From NCBI RefSeq assembly GCF_000344785.1, contig NC_020506.1, positions 2,418,001 through 2,482,000 on the forward strand: a stretch of 64,000 nt of DNA, in the 5' to 3' direction. The DNA is from Corynebacterium callunae DSM 20147 (GTDB lineage Bacteria; Actinomycetota; Actinomycetes; Mycobacteriales; Mycobacteriaceae). The notes below the pieces were generated by a model. It ran no database searches. It saw nothing but the letters and a program-made list of their open reading frames with translations, and was not told the DNA's origin. Below are positions 20,364 through 30,886 of this stretch, one piece after another. The first letter of the stretch is position 1; every line of letters begins with the position of its first letter. A program made the position numbers and the translations under genes.

Positions 20364-21210
20364 GGTACTGGCCTCCGCTGCGCCATAGAGCAGCCACATC
20401 AACGGCGTCGCGGGATACTGGCACATTGTGCACTCGTACTCCCCAAGCACCCATTTGTGCGGAAACTGCGGTCACTGCTGCGGTGGCAGGATCTGCATCC
20501 AAAGGGGTTACTTCCAAGCCCCGTTCTTTGCGCACACCTGCCAAGAAACGCTTGCGGGAAGCTCCCACCAGCACTGGGAAAGGTCCGTCAATAAATTCTG
20601 GGAGGGCCTGTAACAAACGCCAGTTATCCTCGCGGGTCTTAGCAAAACCAAGACCTGGATCCAGCACAATTTGGTCCTCGGCAACACCTGCTGCGGTGGC
20701 CTTTGCCACCAAATCATCAAGCACGTGGTGCACATCTGCAACTACGTCATCGCCATGATCAGCATGTCCGGCAGCATCGCCAAATTGCAGGGTGCGCCAG
20801 TGCATCAGGCATACCGGGATCTGCGCATCGGCCATCACTGCAAACATTTCAGGATCAGCCAGGCCGCCGGAAACATCGTTGATCATGGAGACGCCAGCTT
20901 CTGCAGAAGCTGCTGCAACTGAGGCGCGCATAGTGTCCACGGAGGTAGGAATTCCTGCCTCATGGAGAGCCCGAATTACCGGAACTACTCGGTCACGCTC
21001 CAGGTTTGCGTCGACACGCACTGCCCCGGGGCGGGTGGACTCGCCGCCGACGTCAATCATATCGGCGCCCTCTGCGACAAGTTCAAGGGCGTGTTTAATG
21101 GCGGCATCGGTGTCGATGTAGCGCCCGCCATCGGAGAAAGAATCCTCGGTGACATTAACGATTCCCATTACCAAGCAACGTCCTGGGATTGTCAACGAAG
21201 CTACATTCAT
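20356..21210 (-). CDS. folP: Dihydropteroate synthase FolP
   Basis: It condenses hydroxymethyldihydropterin pyrophosphate with p-aminobenzoate and is the sulfonamide target. Motifs: MGIVNVTEDSFSDGGRY (pterin loop 1), DVGGESTRPGA (loop 2), DTMRA, NDVSGG, DPGLGFAKTREDN and GASRKRFL. The last segment holds RVHNV. Length 284 is typical. The ATG follows the folE TAA with no gap (TAAATG). Confidence 0.96.
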   Translation of the reverse strand: MNVASLTIPGRCLVMGIVNVTEDSFSDGGRYIDTDAAIKHALELVAEGADMIDVGGESTRPGAVRVDANLERDRVVPVIRALHEAGIPTSVDTMRASVAAASAEAGVSMINDVSGGLADPEMFAVMADAQIPVCLMHWRTLQFGDAAGHADHGDDVVADVHHVLDDLVAKATAAGVAEDQIVLDPGLGFAKTREDNWRLLQALPEFIDGPFPVLVGASRKRFLAGVRKERGLEVTPLDADPATAAVTAVSAQMGAWGVRVHNVPVSRDAVDVAALWRSGGQYHG

Positions 21211-21816
21211 TTAACGGCCTCTAATCAGGGTAAAGACCTCCGCGCGGGAGGCAGCGTTGTTCTTAAAACCGCCGCGCACGGCAGAGGTGGTGGTTACGGC
21301 GCCCGGCTTGCGGATACCGCGCATTGCCATGCACAGGTGCTCAGCTTCAATCACCACGGCCACGGCCTGGGCATCAAGCTTTTCGACGAGGGCATCTGCA
21401 ATTTGAGAGGTCAAACGCTCTTGTACCTGAGGGCGCTTGGCATACATATCAGCCAAACGCGCCAACTTGGACAAACCGGTGACCTTGCCGGACTTTCCAG
21501 GGATATAGCCAATGTGAGCTACCCCGAAGAATGGCACCAGGTGGTGTTCACAGGTGGAATAGATGGGGATCTCGCGCACCAGCACCAGTTCCTCATGACC
21601 CTCAGAGAAGGTCTTTTCCAAAACCTCAGTGGGATCTTCATGCAGGCCAGCAAAGATTTCCTTATATGCCCGTGCCACACGAGCTGGGGTTTCTTGCAGG
21701 CCTTCGCGCTCTGGATCCTCGCCTACTGCAATGAGCAACTCGCGGACGGCAGCAACGGCGCGTTCCTCATCAAATTCCCGGATTGCTACGTGATCATCCA
21801 CGGGTTTCACCTTCAT
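21211..21816 (-). CDS. folE: GTP cyclohydrolase I FolE
   Basis: FolE converts GTP to dihydroneopterin triphosphate, the first step of folate synthesis. The zinc and catalytic residues are in [13 protein letters not shown] (Cys, His) and [12 protein letters not shown] (Cys). [12 protein letters not shown] is the conserved oligomer helix. I start at ATG 21816, inside the ftsH 3' end, giving about 201 residues; ATGs further upstream add residues with no family match. The overlap with ftsH is 23 bases. Confidence 0.95.
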   Translation of the reverse strand: MKVKPVDDHVAIREFDEERAVAAVRELLIAVGEDPEREGLQETPARVARAYKEIFAGLHEDPTEVLEKTFSEGHEELVLVREIPIYSTCEHHLVPFFGVAHIGYIPGKSGKVTGLSKLARLADMYAKRPQVQERLTSQIADALVEKLDAQAVAVVIEAEHLCMAMRGIRKPGAVTTTSAVRGGFKNNAASRAEVFTLIRGR

Positions 21817-24313
21817 TATCAGAGCTCTCATCCTTGTTTTCGGTGCCATCGATCATGCGGGGGCGTTCCTCCACGATGGGCATTTCAGTGGTTTCTGAAG
21901 CACTGGCAGAAGGACGCTCTGGATAATCAGGGCGCTCATGCTCAGGCAGGCGGAAACCGATAATTTCAGTTGGGGCAGCACTTGGGGTTGCACCTGGGGT
22001 CTTAGGCGCAGCTGGGGAATGCTCTGCGCCGGTGGTTTGATCCATAAGTTCTGGATCGCCAAAGCCATAGGCCTTCATACCTGGGTGCTCGCCGGCATTT
22101 TCTCCTGCAGCAGTGCCAGTCTGGGCATAAGGGTTCGGACGAGTGCCACCTTGGGAAGCATTATCGGCAGCGTTATCAGCATGGTGCTTGCCGGAGGCAG
22201 AACCTGGAACCGTCCAATTAGCAGGAGGTGGGGTGCCATAAGTAGGCGCTGCTGTTGGGGTGGCAGGAGCAGCAGGTACAGCGGGGCTCAAGGGAGCCTT
22301 GCCCTGTGCTTCCAATTCCTGACGGCGGCGCTCACGGGTAGCACGGGAAGCTTCCAAGATGGAGAACTTCTTTGGTGGTTCTTCGCCACGTTCCAAAGCA
22401 AGTTCCACTGGAGTTTTCACGGGCTCACGGCCTTCTTGGCGTGGGAACCTGGTGGATTCTTCAGGGAATACTTCAGAGACCTTGCGTGGCACGATGTCGG
22501 TAAACAGTGCTTCCAAGTCTGGGCGACGCAGAGTTTCCTTTTCCAACAGCTTTTCAGCTAGGCGGTCTAGGTGATCGCGGTGCTCAGCCAGGATGGCATA
22601 GGAAATTTCATGTGCCTTATCCAGCAGGAACTGCACCTCGGTATCGATGGTGGCAGCTATTTCCTGGGAATAGTCCAGGTTTCCGCCACCGCCTCGGCCG
22701 GAGAATGGATCGCCTTGTTCTTGGCCATATTTCACCATGCCGACAGCAGGTGACATACCGTATTCGGTCACCATGGATCGAGCGATCTTGGTGGCCATTT
22801 CAATATCGGCAGACGCGCCGGTGGTGGGCTCGCCAAAGACAAGTTCCTCAGCGGAGCGGCCACCCGTGGCAAAGACCAATCGCGCAAAGAGTTCATTGCG
22901 GTTGTACATGCCCTTGTCATCTTCTTGGGCAGTCATGGCATGTCCGCCAGTACGACCACGCGCCAAGATGGTGACCTTGTAGACGCGTTCAATATCTTCC
23001 AAAGCCCAGGCAGAAAGGGTGTGGCCACCTTCGTGGTAGGCAGTGACCTTCTTTTCCTTTTCGGAAATGATCTTGCCGGAACGGCGCGGGCCGCCAACAA
23101 CGCGGTCAGTTGCTTCTTCCAAAGCATCGCCAGTGATCACATTGCCACCCACACGGGCGGTCAGTAGGGCTGCTTCATTCAGTACGTTGGCCAGGTCAGC
23201 ACCGGACATACCGGCGGTGCGCTTGGCCAAAGACTTGATATCTGCATCGGGAGCAAAAGGCTTGCCCTTGGCGTGAACTTCCAAAATCTGTTCACGGCCA
23301 CGCAGGTCAGGGTTGGTTACTGGGATCTGGCGGTCAAAACGGCCCGGACGCAGCAACGCTGGATCCAATACGTCTGGACGGTTGGTAGCTGCCATCAAGA
23401 TGACGCCCTGGCGATCGCCGAAGCCGTCCATCTCCACCAGCAGCTGGTTCAGGGTTTGTTCACGTTCATCGTGTCCGCCACCCATTCCTGAGCCACGGGC
23501 GCGACCAACAGCGTCGATCTCATCGATGAAGATGATACAAGGGCTGTTTTCCTTGGCTTGTTTGAAAAGGTCACGCACGCGGGAAGCACCCACACCCACA
23601 AACATTTCCACAAAGTCAGAACCGGAAATGGAGTAGAAAGGTACGCCAGCTTCGCCAGCTACCGCACGGGCCAGCAGGGTCTTACCGGTACCGGGAGGAC
23701 CATAAAGCAGTACACCACGAGGGATCTTCGCACCAAGGGCCTCATAGCGGGATGGGTCTTGGAGGAAGTCCTTGATTTCTTGAAGTTCATCCACTGCTTC
23801 TTCAGCACCGGCCACATCAGAGAAGGTGTTGGTAGGCATGTCCTTGGTCAATTGCTTGGCCTTGGAGCTGCCAATGCCCATCATTCCGCCACCCTGCATG
23901 CGGCTCAGGAAGAACATCAGCAGTCCGAAGATGATCAGCATCGGCAAGATGAGGCTGACCATGGACATCAGGAAGCTTTCCTGGGTCACATTGGTGGTGT
24001 AGGAATCGGGATTTGCTGCCTCTACCTTTTCAAAGATGGTATCGGCAGTGCGCGCTGGGTATTGCGCAATGATTTCTTCAACACCCTCACGTTCTTCCAC
24101 GGTAATGGGCTCGCGCAAGGTGAGTCGCACGCGCTGTTCGCGGTCGTCAATTTGAGCTTCGGCGACGTTGCCGGCGTCGAGCTGTGCCATTGCGACGGAG
24201 GTGTCTACCTCCTGGAAATTCCTGGTATCGCTGCTAAACAGGGAAACCAAAAATAACACGATGAGGACTACGGCTGCGATGCCGCCAATCTGCAGGTATT
24301 TCTTGTTCTTCAT
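21794..24313 (-). CDS. ftsH: Membrane metalloprotease FtsH
   Basis: FtsH degrades membrane and short-lived cytoplasmic proteins. Two transmembrane segments (about 6-28 and 112-133) flank an extracytoplasmic domain. The AAA module has Walker A GPPGTGKT, Walker [12 protein letters not shown] and the second region of homology with [18 protein letters not shown]; the zinc site is HEGGH with a downstream Glu in the peptidase domain. At 839 residues it is longer than the common 610-650 because of a C-terminal Pro/Ala/Thr-rich tail of about 200 residues, typical of Corynebacterium and disordered. It heads the fol operon. Confidence 0.96.
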   Translation of the reverse strand: MKNKKYLQIGGIAAVVLIVLFLVSLFSSDTRNFQEVDTSVAMAQLDAGNVAEAQIDDREQRVRLTLREPITVEEREGVEEIIAQYPARTADTIFEKVEAANPDSYTTNVTQESFLMSMVSLILPMLIIFGLLMFFLSRMQGGGMMGIGSSKAKQLTKDMPTNTFSDVAGAEEAVDELQEIKDFLQDPSRYEALGAKIPRGVLLYGPPGTGKTLLARAVAGEAGVPFYSISGSDFVEMFVGVGASRVRDLFKQAKENSPCIIFIDEIDAVGRARGSGMGGGHDEREQTLNQLLVEMDGFGDRQGVILMAATNRPDVLDPALLRPGRFDRQIPVTNPDLRGREQILEVHAKGKPFAPDADIKSLAKRTAGMSGADLANVLNEAALLTARVGGNVITGDALEEATDRVVGGPRRSGKIISEKEKKVTAYHEGGHTLSAWALEDIERVYKVTILARGRTGGHAMTAQEDDKGMYNRNELFARLVFATGGRSAEELVFGEPTTGASADIEMATKIARSMVTEYGMSPAVGMVKYGQEQGDPFSGRGGGGNLDYSQEIAATIDTEVQFLLDKAHEISYAILAEHRDHLDRLAEKLLEKETLRRPDLEALFTDIVPRKVSEVFPEESTRFPRQEGREPVKTPVELALERGEEPPKKFSILEASRATRERRRQELEAQGKAPLSPAVPAAPATPTAAPTYGTPPPANWTVPGSASGKHHADNAADNASQGGTRPNPYAQTGTAAGENAGEHPGMKAYGFGDPELMDQTTGAEHSPAAPKTPGATPSAAPTEIIGFRLPEHERPDYPERPSASASETTEMPIVEERPRMIDGTENKDESSDNEGETRG

Positions 24314-24468
24314 GCGCAGTGGCCAACCAGCCGGAGCCGATCAGCCCGTGCCTTTCTCGGGTTAAAGGGGGTGTGAATTAGGTGCAGGACAATGATGTGA
24401 CAACGGTTAACAAGGCCAAATCGTTCCCACCGCGGGTCAATTCAACTGAGCCCGGGACAAAATAAGGA

Positions 24469-25071
24469 TTAGTCCGAGTAAACGCGAGGCTCTAGGGTGC
24501 CAACATATGGCAGGTCGCGGTAGCGCTCAGCAAAGTCGAGGCCATAGCCCACAACAAATTCATTTGGAATATCAAATCCGATGTCGAACATGTCAATGTT
24601 AGTGGTCAAACGCTCTGGCTTACGCAGCAAGGTAATGACATTGAGGGACTTTGGATTGCGGTTACGCAGGTTGCGCATCAGCCAAGAAAGGGTCAGGCCG
24701 GAGTCAATAATGTCCTCCACGATGAGCACATCGCGGCCTTCGATTTCTTTGTCCAGGTCCTTGAGGATACGAACCACTCCGGAGGAGGAGGTGGAGTTTC
24801 CATAGGAGGACACAGCCATAAATTCAGACTGGGTTGGGATATCGAGCATGCGGGAGAAATCAGCAAGGAAGTAGAAAGCACCCTTGAGGACACAGACCAA
24901 AATGAGGTCGTCTTCAGCGTCTTTGAATTCCTCAGAGACTCGCTTGGCCATCTCAGCGATGCGCTGCTTGAGCATCTCTTCGCTGATGAGGACGGATTCG
25001 ATGTCATCTCCATAAGGATTTGCTGGAACGTTGAAGTCCTTTTTATCCGCCATCTCGATGTTATTGCTCAT
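24469..25071 (-). CDS. hpt: Hypoxanthine phosphoribosyltransferase
   Basis: It salvages hypoxanthine and guanine with PRPP. The PRPP motif [17 protein letters not shown] is complete; [16 protein letters not shown] and the hood motif [19 protein letters not shown] are also typical. I prefer ATG 25071, nine bases after AAGGGG, over a GTG two codons earlier that would be only three bases from it. It lies 33 bases after tilS, the usual tilS-hpt-ftsH order. Confidence 0.95.
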   Translation of the reverse strand: MSNNIEMADKKDFNVPANPYGDDIESVLISEEMLKQRIAEMAKRVSEEFKDAEDDLILVCVLKGAFYFLADFSRMLDIPTQSEFMAVSSYGNSTSSSGVVRILKDLDKEIEGRDVLIVEDIIDSGLTLSWLMRNLRNRNPKSLNVITLLRKPERLTTNIDMFDIGFDIPNEFVVGYGLDFAERYRDLPYVGTLEPRVYSD

Positions 25072-25104
25072 AGCCACATTCCCCTTATTTTCAATAAATT
25101 GGTG

Positions 25105-26049
25105 TTAATCGTTGATCCTAAGCTTGCCACTTTGACGCACCACTTCCAACCTCCCAGTTGCCGTTTTACCCACGGCCACTGGTCCTTGGCCATGCCAATC
25201 AACAAGGAGGTGGTCAATTGCCTCAAGTTTGCGCGAGTTTACCTTGATGTCATAACCACGGAGAAAATCCGCCAACATTCGATGCCGCACGGCCCGAGGC
25301 TCGGCTGCCAAAGTCACCGGAAAACCATTTTTCCACTCTCCCCTGCGCTTTTCGACGACGCCCTCTAGTACTTCGGCAGCCTCGGCAGCGCGCCGCGCTG
25401 CCAGTGCCAAACCAGGTATGGGATCGCCTCCGTGGACCTCGCCTAAAAGGGGCAATACCTGAGTGCGCATGGCGACTCGTCGAAAAGCGCTATCTGAGTT
25501 TTGGGGATCCTGCCAAGGAGTGAGCCCCAGCTCTGCGCAGGCGCCTTGGGTGTTGGCACGCCGGGCTCCCAGGAGGGGGCGGATGACGGTGAGATTGGGG
25601 CGTCGAGAAGCGTCCAACATGCCGGTGGAATTGCCACGCAAACCGGCCAAAAGGTAGGTTTCAGCCTGATCATCCATCGTGTGCGCTACCCAAATCTCGG
25701 TGCTGAAATGCGCAAATGCTGCATAACGAGCCTCCCGCGCCGCAGCCTCCATCCCCTGCCCCGGCGTGACCTCAACGCTGTGCACAATGGCTTTTGCGCC
25801 CATTAACTCAGCCTGCGCCGCGGCTTTTTCCGAAATCTCGCGCGAACCTTCTTGTAAATTATGGTCAATACAAATCGCGGTGACGGCTGCCCCCTCAGCT
25901 CGCGCGGCGGCTATCAGGCTTAAAGAATCCGCCCCACCAGAAAGTCCCACAAAGATGTGTTCTTGCAGGTAGGGGCGGATATTATGACGCAAAATCAGAA
26001 AGTTGGGACTCTGATCCGGCAATTCCAGCTGGCCGATACGAGCGGGCAT
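25105..26049 (-). CDS. tilS: tRNA(Ile)-lysidine synthetase TilS
   Basis: TilS modifies C34 of the AUA-reading tRNA-Ile to lysidine. The PP-loop SGGADS is at residues 37-42, followed by AICIDHNLQEGS and the HTMDDQAET motif. The 314-residue length is the short actinobacterial form, without the extended C-terminal domain. Two copies of the dispersed 11-mer lie within the gene on opposite strands (25347 and 25479). Its ATG follows the dacB TAA directly. Confidence 0.93.
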   Translation of the reverse strand: MPARIGQLELPDQSPNFLILRHNIRPYLQEHIFVGLSGGADSLSLIAAARAEGAAVTAICIDHNLQEGSREISEKAAAQAELMGAKAIVHSVEVTPGQGMEAAAREARYAAFAHFSTEIWVAHTMDDQAETYLLAGLRGNSTGMLDASRRPNLTVIRPLLGARRANTQGACAELGLTPWQDPQNSDSAFRRVAMRTQVLPLLGEVHGGDPIPGLALAARRAAEAAEVLEGVVEKRRGEWKNGFPVTLAAEPRAVRHRMLADFLRGYDIKVNSRKLEAIDHLLVDWHGQGPVAVGKTATGRLEVVRQSGKLRIND

Positions 26050-27333
26050 TTAATAATCCCTCAGCACAGAAGCCATCTCATCCAAGGCCTCTCGCGCAGG
26101 CAAAATTGCCGATTCATTAGACACAAAAGCAAAGGTAAACACCCGTCCCGACTGTGAGGTCACCACGCCGGCCAACGCTGAGGTATCCGTCAAGGTACCG
26201 GTTTTGGCACGCACCCAGCCGGCTCCCGAAAGACCTTCATAACGATCCTCCAAGGTGCCGGTTCCATGTGCGATTGGCAAAGAAATCAGCAGCGGCTTGA
26301 GCTCCGCCTCGGTAGCAGCGCGGGTGAGAATATCATCCAAAAGCTGCGGGGTAATCAAGTTATCGAAGCTCAGGCCCGAATTATCCACGATGGACACCCC
26401 GGTGAGATCAAACCCATGCTGCTGCAAGATCTCCAACGTCATCTGTGCGGTGCTGGCCGAATCAGTTGCTTTGCCTTGTTTAGCCGCAACTTCTTTAGCC
26501 AGGCCCTCTGCCATAACATTGTCAGAATCCTTCATCATGCGAGCTAAGCGCTCCACCAGCGTGTCCGAAGTGATGCTGGCCAACACTTCTTGATTAGAGG
26601 TAGTTCCTGTTCCAACTTCGGTGGCACCGACGCGATCAGCCACCGCTTGGGCGACGTCGAGTGCAGGAGTATGGGAGCGTGGCAGGTCTCCCTCTGCCCC
26701 GCCGAGACGACCACCTTCAATCATGGCTGGTTCCACCGAGGTGATATAACCTGCATCAATATCGACTGGATCCCACGTTTCAGCAAATGCAGCATCCGGC
26801 CAAATAGAGGTATCGATCAATACCTTGGAGATATTTTGCCCCGCTAATTGCTGGCCTAGATCATCCAATTGTTCCTGGCTGATGGTGACATCGCCAGCAG
26901 CCTTAATAACGACAGTTCCGGCTTCATCACCAGCCACCACATCGGTGGTGATGGTGTCATTTGCTCCTAATTGATAGAGCGCCATGGCTGCCGTAAGAAT
27001 TTTGGTTGCCGAGGCCGGACGCACCGCCACCTCCGGATTGTGCTGCCACACTACTTCCCCAGATTCCACATCGCGGGCAATTCCGACAAAAGTACCTAGG
27101 CGGGAATCAGTAGCTTTGGCATTAAGTTGTTCTGCTAGGGCATCAAAGTCAGGAACTTCCGTGGCAGCTGGATCAATAGCAGAACTAAAAAGTGGTGCTG
27201 GCATTTCCGCAGTTTGAGCGGGCGGATGATTCAGCCCAAAACCGCTGCTATTAACCCAAATTCCCGCTCCAATGACCGAGCTGACCACGACAAGAGCGCC
27301 CACCGATGAGCTCACCCACAACGCCTTTTTCAT
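26050..27333 (-). CDS. dacB: D-Ala-D-Ala carboxypeptidase/endopeptidase, PBP4 type
   Basis: A class C penicillin-binding protein that trims peptidoglycan side chains. An N-terminal signal anchor (about 6-28) puts it outside the membrane. Catalytic motifs are S108-A-T-K111, SDN in MKDSDNVMAEGL, and KTG in VRAKTGTLTD. At 427 residues it is slightly shorter than E. coli PBP4, as expected for actinobacteria. It is first in a dacB-tilS-hpt run, matching the mycobacterial order, and is divergent from ppa. Confidence 0.93.
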   Translation of the reverse strand: MKKALWVSSSVGALVVVSSVIGAGIWVNSSGFGLNHPPAQTAEMPAPLFSSAIDPAATEVPDFDALAEQLNAKATDSRLGTFVGIARDVESGEVVWQHNPEVAVRPASATKILTAAMALYQLGANDTITTDVVAGDEAGTVVIKAAGDVTISQEQLDDLGQQLAGQNISKVLIDTSIWPDAAFAETWDPVDIDAGYITSVEPAMIEGGRLGGAEGDLPRSHTPALDVAQAVADRVGATEVGTGTTSNQEVLASITSDTLVERLARMMKDSDNVMAEGLAKEVAAKQGKATDSASTAQMTLEILQQHGFDLTGVSIVDNSGLSFDNLITPQLLDDILTRAATEAELKPLLISLPIAHGTGTLEDRYEGLSGAGWVRAKTGTLTDTSALAGVVTSQSGRVFTFAFVSNESAILPAREALDEMASVLRDY

Positions 27334-27455
27334 GGGCTCTCCTTCCTGTGTGGCTTCAAGTGTTTAAGCTTATATCGCGTGCCAACCTAGCTGGAATTAC
27401 GCAACACGCTAGAATTACCTATTAAGTATAAAAACCTAAGAAGAAGAGGACTTCT

Positions 27456-27932
27456 ATGAGAGTCGAAGTAACCGTCGAAATCCCTAAGGGTTCACGCAAT
27501 AAGTACGAGATCGATCACGAGACCGGCAAGGTATACCTCGATCGTTACCTGTTCACCCCAATGGCGTACCCACTGGACTACGGATACATCGAGCACACCC
27601 TGGGTGAAGATGGAGATCCATTGGACGCCCTGGTCATCCTGCCAGAGTCCGTATTCCCAGCAGTTGTTGTTAAATCCCGCATCATCGGCGTCTTCAAGAT
27701 GACCGATGAGGCCGGTGGAGATGACAAGCTGCTCGCAGTTCTTGACGATCCTCGCTACGACCACATCCAGGACATCTCCGATGTTTCTGACTTCCTCAAG
27801 GATGAGATCGAGCACTTCTTCGTCCACTACAAGGACCTAGAAAAGGGCAAGCACGTTGATGGCTCCGGTTGGGGCGACAAGGCTGAGGCTGAGAAGATTC
27901 ACGCTGAGGCAATCGACCGCTACAAGGCTTAA
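27456..27932 (+). CDS. ppa: Inorganic pyrophosphatase
   Basis: A soluble family I enzyme that hydrolyses pyrophosphate. The metal-site signature is DGDPLDALV, preceded by the substrate-loop [12 protein letters not shown]; further Asp and Lys positions follow in DDPRY and [11 protein letters not shown]. At 158 residues it has the usual bacterial length. The A/G-rich AAGAAGAAGAGGA lies just before the ATG. It is a single gene with its own terminator. Confidence 0.96.
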   Translation: MRVEVTVEIPKGSRNKYEIDHETGKVYLDRYLFTPMAYPLDYGYIEHTLGEDGDPLDALVILPESVFPAVVVKSRIIGVFKMTDEAGGDDKLLAVLDDPRYDHIQDISDVSDFLKDEIEHFFVHYKDLEKGKHVDGSGWGDKAEAEKIHAEAIDRYKA

Positions 27933-27948
27933 GCCTTAAGTTTTTCAC

Positions 27949-27995
27949 ATACCCCGAGTTCACCCTCCCGAGCGGAGTGGCTGAACTCGGGGTAT
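27949..27995. terminator. Terminator between ppa and the speE operon
   Basis: A stem of about 14 bases, ATACCCCGAGTTCA with its complement at 27982-27995, is followed by TTTTT. The genes on both sides converge here. Confidence 0.88.
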
Positions 27996-28003
27996 TTTTG
28001 CAG

Positions 28004-29545
28004 CTACTCCCCTGATTGGCGATAACCGCGGTGCAAATCTTCCACAACTCTTGGATGATCCAAGGTTGAAGGTTCTAAATCCTTAGGCTGGTTATCCTCC
28101 CCAAATACAGCAGCGGCTGCGAACACCTCATTATTAAGGTATTTCAGTGCTGGGGTATCTGACCGCAGCTGCAAATTCATCGTGTTAGGGCCGCACAATT
28201 GGAATCCCCAGTCCCCAAAGGTGGGCACGTGCACATGATAGGGAATGGTTTGGGCACAGCCTGCTGCTTTGAGAGTTGAGCCCACCCGCCAAAACACATC
28301 CGGAGTGGAATAAGCGCTGGAAGATTGCACCACCATGCGCCCATTGTCATTGAGCCGAGCACGAGCCAGGGCATAGAACTCCTGGGAATAGAGCCTAGCC
28401 ATCGTGTCATTATTGGGATCTGGGAGATCAATAATGACGGCATCGTAGGTTTCACCATTGTTGCCACCACTGCGCAGCCAGGTGAAGGCATCATCGATAA
28501 CAATTTTTACCCGGGGATCCTCCATGGATCCGCCATTATCACTGCGTAACACCGTATTGGCCACATTGATTACTTCGGGATCGAGCTCCACCTGAGTAAT
28601 GGACATCTCAGGAAATTTAAGCAATTCGCGCGCTGCCAAGCCATCTCCACCGCCGATGATCAAGACTGATGAAGCATCATCAGAAAGCGCAGGATATACC
28701 AAGGACTCTGTATAGCGGTGTTCATCCCGAGTGGAATATTGCAGTCCACCGTTGAGATAAAGCCGGCGATCTTTTCCCCGCTCTGTCACCACAATGTCCT
28801 GATAAGCGGATTGATGGGAATAGATAACAGGATCACGATAAAGCTGCGCCCGCGCACTTGCCACGATTCCATCGGAACGCACCAGCACTGTTAATAACAA
28901 GCCAATAGCCAGTAGCAATGCCACAACCGCGGTGATGAAATGAGCTCGGGGAAGCAAATGCCGCAGCAGTACACAACCCACAAAAAGCGCTGCCAAGAGG
29001 TTTATCATGCCGGCAGCTGCAGCACCTCGCATCATTCCAAGCCACGGCAAAAGAATAAAAGGCCAGGCCAAACCACCAAGCAAAGCTCCCAAGTAATCGG
29101 CGGCATTTAATGTAGCCACCAAGGATCCGGTGGTTCGAGCGTCTGCCAGGCGACCTTGTTGGATCATGGTCATCAGCAATGGCAATTCCGCGCCCACCAA
29201 GATGCCAATGGCGGCGGTGGCGAAAACCAAAATCCCCAAAGACTGCCCAATGGTGGCGAAGGTAAAGTACAGCACCAGTGCAGAGCAGCCACCCACCAAT
29301 CCCAGCAGGGTTTCCACGCCGAGAAAGGTTTGAGCAGGCCATGCCAAAAAAGGTTTAACCAGCAGTGCACCCAAACCAAGGGCTGCAACATAACCTGCAA
29401 CGATAAGTGAAGTCTCCACAATGCCACCGCCATTGAGACTGGTGGAGAGAGAGACTAAGGCTAGCTCATAAACCAGGCCGGAAGCTGCGCAAATAGCAAC
29501 GGAAACCAGCAACAACCAGCGCCAAATGGGACCTAGATCAGACAT
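28004..29545 (-). CDS. Membrane-fused spermidine-synthase-like protein
   Basis: The N-terminal 215 or so residues contain about seven transmembrane segments. The C-terminal part is a Rossmann methyltransferase-like domain of the polyamine synthase family: ILIIGGGDGLAAREL type loop (VLIIGGGDGLAARE), an acidic ribose end (QVELDPEVINVA), and the IIDLPDPNNDTMARLYS active loop. This fused form is known in actinobacteria (Rv2601 SpeE-like). Spermidine synthesis is not proven; no speD is present here. It is the last gene of a five-gene operon and its start overlaps the DUF350 stop by 13 bases. Confidence 0.8.
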   Translation of the reverse strand: MSDLGPIWRWLLLVSVAICAASGLVYELALVSLSTSLNGGGIVETSLIVAGYVAALGLGALLVKPFLAWPAQTFLGVETLLGLVGGCSALVLYFTFATIGQSLGILVFATAAIGILVGAELPLLMTMIQQGRLADARTTGSLVATLNAADYLGALLGGLAWPFILLPWLGMMRGAAAAGMINLLAALFVGCVLLRHLLPRAHFITAVVALLLAIGLLLTVLVRSDGIVASARAQLYRDPVIYSHQSAYQDIVVTERGKDRRLYLNGGLQYSTRDEHRYTESLVYPALSDDASSVLIIGGGDGLAARELLKFPEMSITQVELDPEVINVANTVLRSDNGGSMEDPRVKIVIDDAFTWLRSGGNNGETYDAVIIDLPDPNNDTMARLYSQEFYALARARLNDNGRMVVQSSSAYSTPDVFWRVGSTLKAAGCAQTIPYHVHVPTFGDWGFQLCGPNTMNLQLRSDTPALKYLNNEVFAAAAVFGEDNQPKDLEPSTLDHPRVVEDLHRGYRQSGE

Positions 29546-29958
29546 GCAGCGTTAACGGCTCCGACAACAACCAAAATGACGGCAACTACTACAGCTCCGG
29601 AACGGAGTTTGGGATCCTCCACCAAATCACGGAAACGCCCAGGAATTAGCGCCTCAAGAACCACCATGACAACTACTTGAATTAGTAGCCCCAGCACTCC
29701 GAATATGGCGGTTTCCACCAGGCCTTCGATAATAATTTCGGAGGAGGTCAAAACCGCGGTGACCACAATGATGCCAATGGAAATTTGCTGGCCAGCGGTG
29801 ATAATTGCAGCATTGGGCAGGTGATGAACAAAAACTAATTTATGTAATTTGCCGGGTGTGATGAGGTCGAGAATGACAAAACCAAGCACCAAAATGGCGG
29901 CGGCGAGGACAAAATAAGCCAGGGTGCCAATCACGCCATCGATAAGATATTCACTCAT
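29533..29958 (-). CDS. DUF350 membrane protein
   Basis: The 141-residue protein has four hydrophobic segments (about 8-30, 47-72, 80-105 and 118-140) with short loops, the DUF350 two-fold repeat layout. The function is unknown. It corresponds in place to mycobacterial Rv2600 between DUF4247 and the fused spermidine-synthase-like gene. Confidence 0.8.
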   Translation of the reverse strand: MSEYLIDGVIGTLAYFVLAAAILVLGFVILDLITPGKLHKLVFVHHLPNAAIITAGQQISIGIIVVTAVLTSSEIIIEGLVETAIFGVLGLLIQVVVMVVLEALIPGRFRDLVEDPKLRSGAVVVAVILVVVGAVNAACLI

Positions 29959-29975
29959 GTTGTAGTTCCTTTAGG

Positions 29976-30389
29976 CTATTTGACTCCGCCGCTAGACCCG
30001 GAGGACCCGCCGCTGGAATTACTAGGAGATGAAGGGCCAAATCCGCCACCCAACCAAATGAAGGTGCCGTTGTTAATACGATCTAAGCCTTCTACGGTGA
30101 TGCGACAATTGGGAGTGCCTTCACCGCTGACTGTGACCAAGTTTTTGCGATAACGCAGGTAAGTGTCACCAGTGGCGGGATCTACTGCTTGATCCATTGG
30201 CTTGGACATGGCCACAATCTCATCCACCACGCCCGTTTCATTGGCGCAGGAATACTGACCATTTATGCCTTCCCAACGATCAGAGATTTGGCTGCCGACG
30301 GCGGGACGTGCAACCACCGCTGCGATCAGGCACAACACCGCAAAAAACAGCAATATGAAACCGATTGTTCTTAAGGTTTTTGCACTCAT
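29976..30389 (-). CDS. DUF4247 family secreted or anchored protein
   Basis: A transmembrane or signal segment (about 8-28) precedes an extracytoplasmic domain of about 90 residues with two Cys (NGQYSCANETG and PNCRITVEG) that could form a disulfide. The end is Gly/Ser-rich (SSPSNSSGGSSGSSGG). This is the DUF4247 layout, unknown in function. The start codon overlaps the DUF2617 stop as ATGA. Confidence 0.78.
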   Translation of the reverse strand: MSAKTLRTIGFILLFFAVLCLIAAVVARPAVGSQISDRWEGINGQYSCANETGVVDEIVAMSKPMDQAVDPATGDTYLRYRKNLVTVSGEGTPNCRITVEGLDRINNGTFIWLGGGFGPSSPSNSSGGSSGSSGGVK

Positions 30390-30886
30390 GGCTGATAGAT
30401 ACTCCTCGTGCTCACGATGGTGCGCTCAGCAGGATAAAGATGGTGTGACCACCACTGCCAGGCACCATGGGAATATTCAGCACTCAGAGCAGTCAGGTGA
30501 TGGGGACCAGCACCTGGAAAACTCACAATCAACCAATCATCACCAGCTGTGGCGATTTCGGTTGCGGCTGCTTCAAAATCCTCTGAATCCAACACGGATA
30601 CTTTGGTTTGAAGCACGTAGTTTTCACGGCTCATGCTTTCTGGAAGTGGAAAACGCGCATCTTCTTGGAGCGGAGCATGGCAAGAAATTTCTTCTCTAAA
30701 GCGCCCAGCGGGCGCTTCTACGGTGACCACGTGGGATGCGCCAATCACGGCTAAATGGCAAGTACTGGGGTGTGGGGCTGCGTCGATAAGCGTCTCAGCA
30801 AGAACCTCTGGCAGTTCGCCATTCCAGCTCACCCCGAGATCCCCGGCGCGCACGTCGGCCGGCAGGCAGTCGATTGAAGTATGCAT
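30386..30886 (-). CDS. DUF2617 family protein
   Basis: A soluble 166-residue protein without signal or membrane segment. Start, length and the FPGAGPHHLTAL region fit DUF2617, which in mycobacteria (Rv2598 type) sits in the same operon. No catalytic motif is obvious. Its ATG directly follows the TAA of the DUF4178 gene. Confidence 0.75.
   Translation of the reverse strand: MHTSIDCLPADVRAGDLGVSWNGELPEVLAETLIDAAPHPSTCHLAVIGASHVVTVEAPAGRFREEISCHAPLQEDARFPLPESMSRENYVLQTKVSVLDSEDFEAAATEIATAGDDWLIVSFPGAGPHHLTALSAEYSHGAWQWWSHHLYPAERTIVSTRSIYQP

Noticed and set aside
20962-21963. 333-codon plus-strand open frame across folP, folE and ftsH
   Set aside because: It crosses three well-supported minus-strand genes and has no family sense.
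23558-24256. 232-codon plus-strand open frame
   Set aside because: Antisense of the ftsH N-terminal half.
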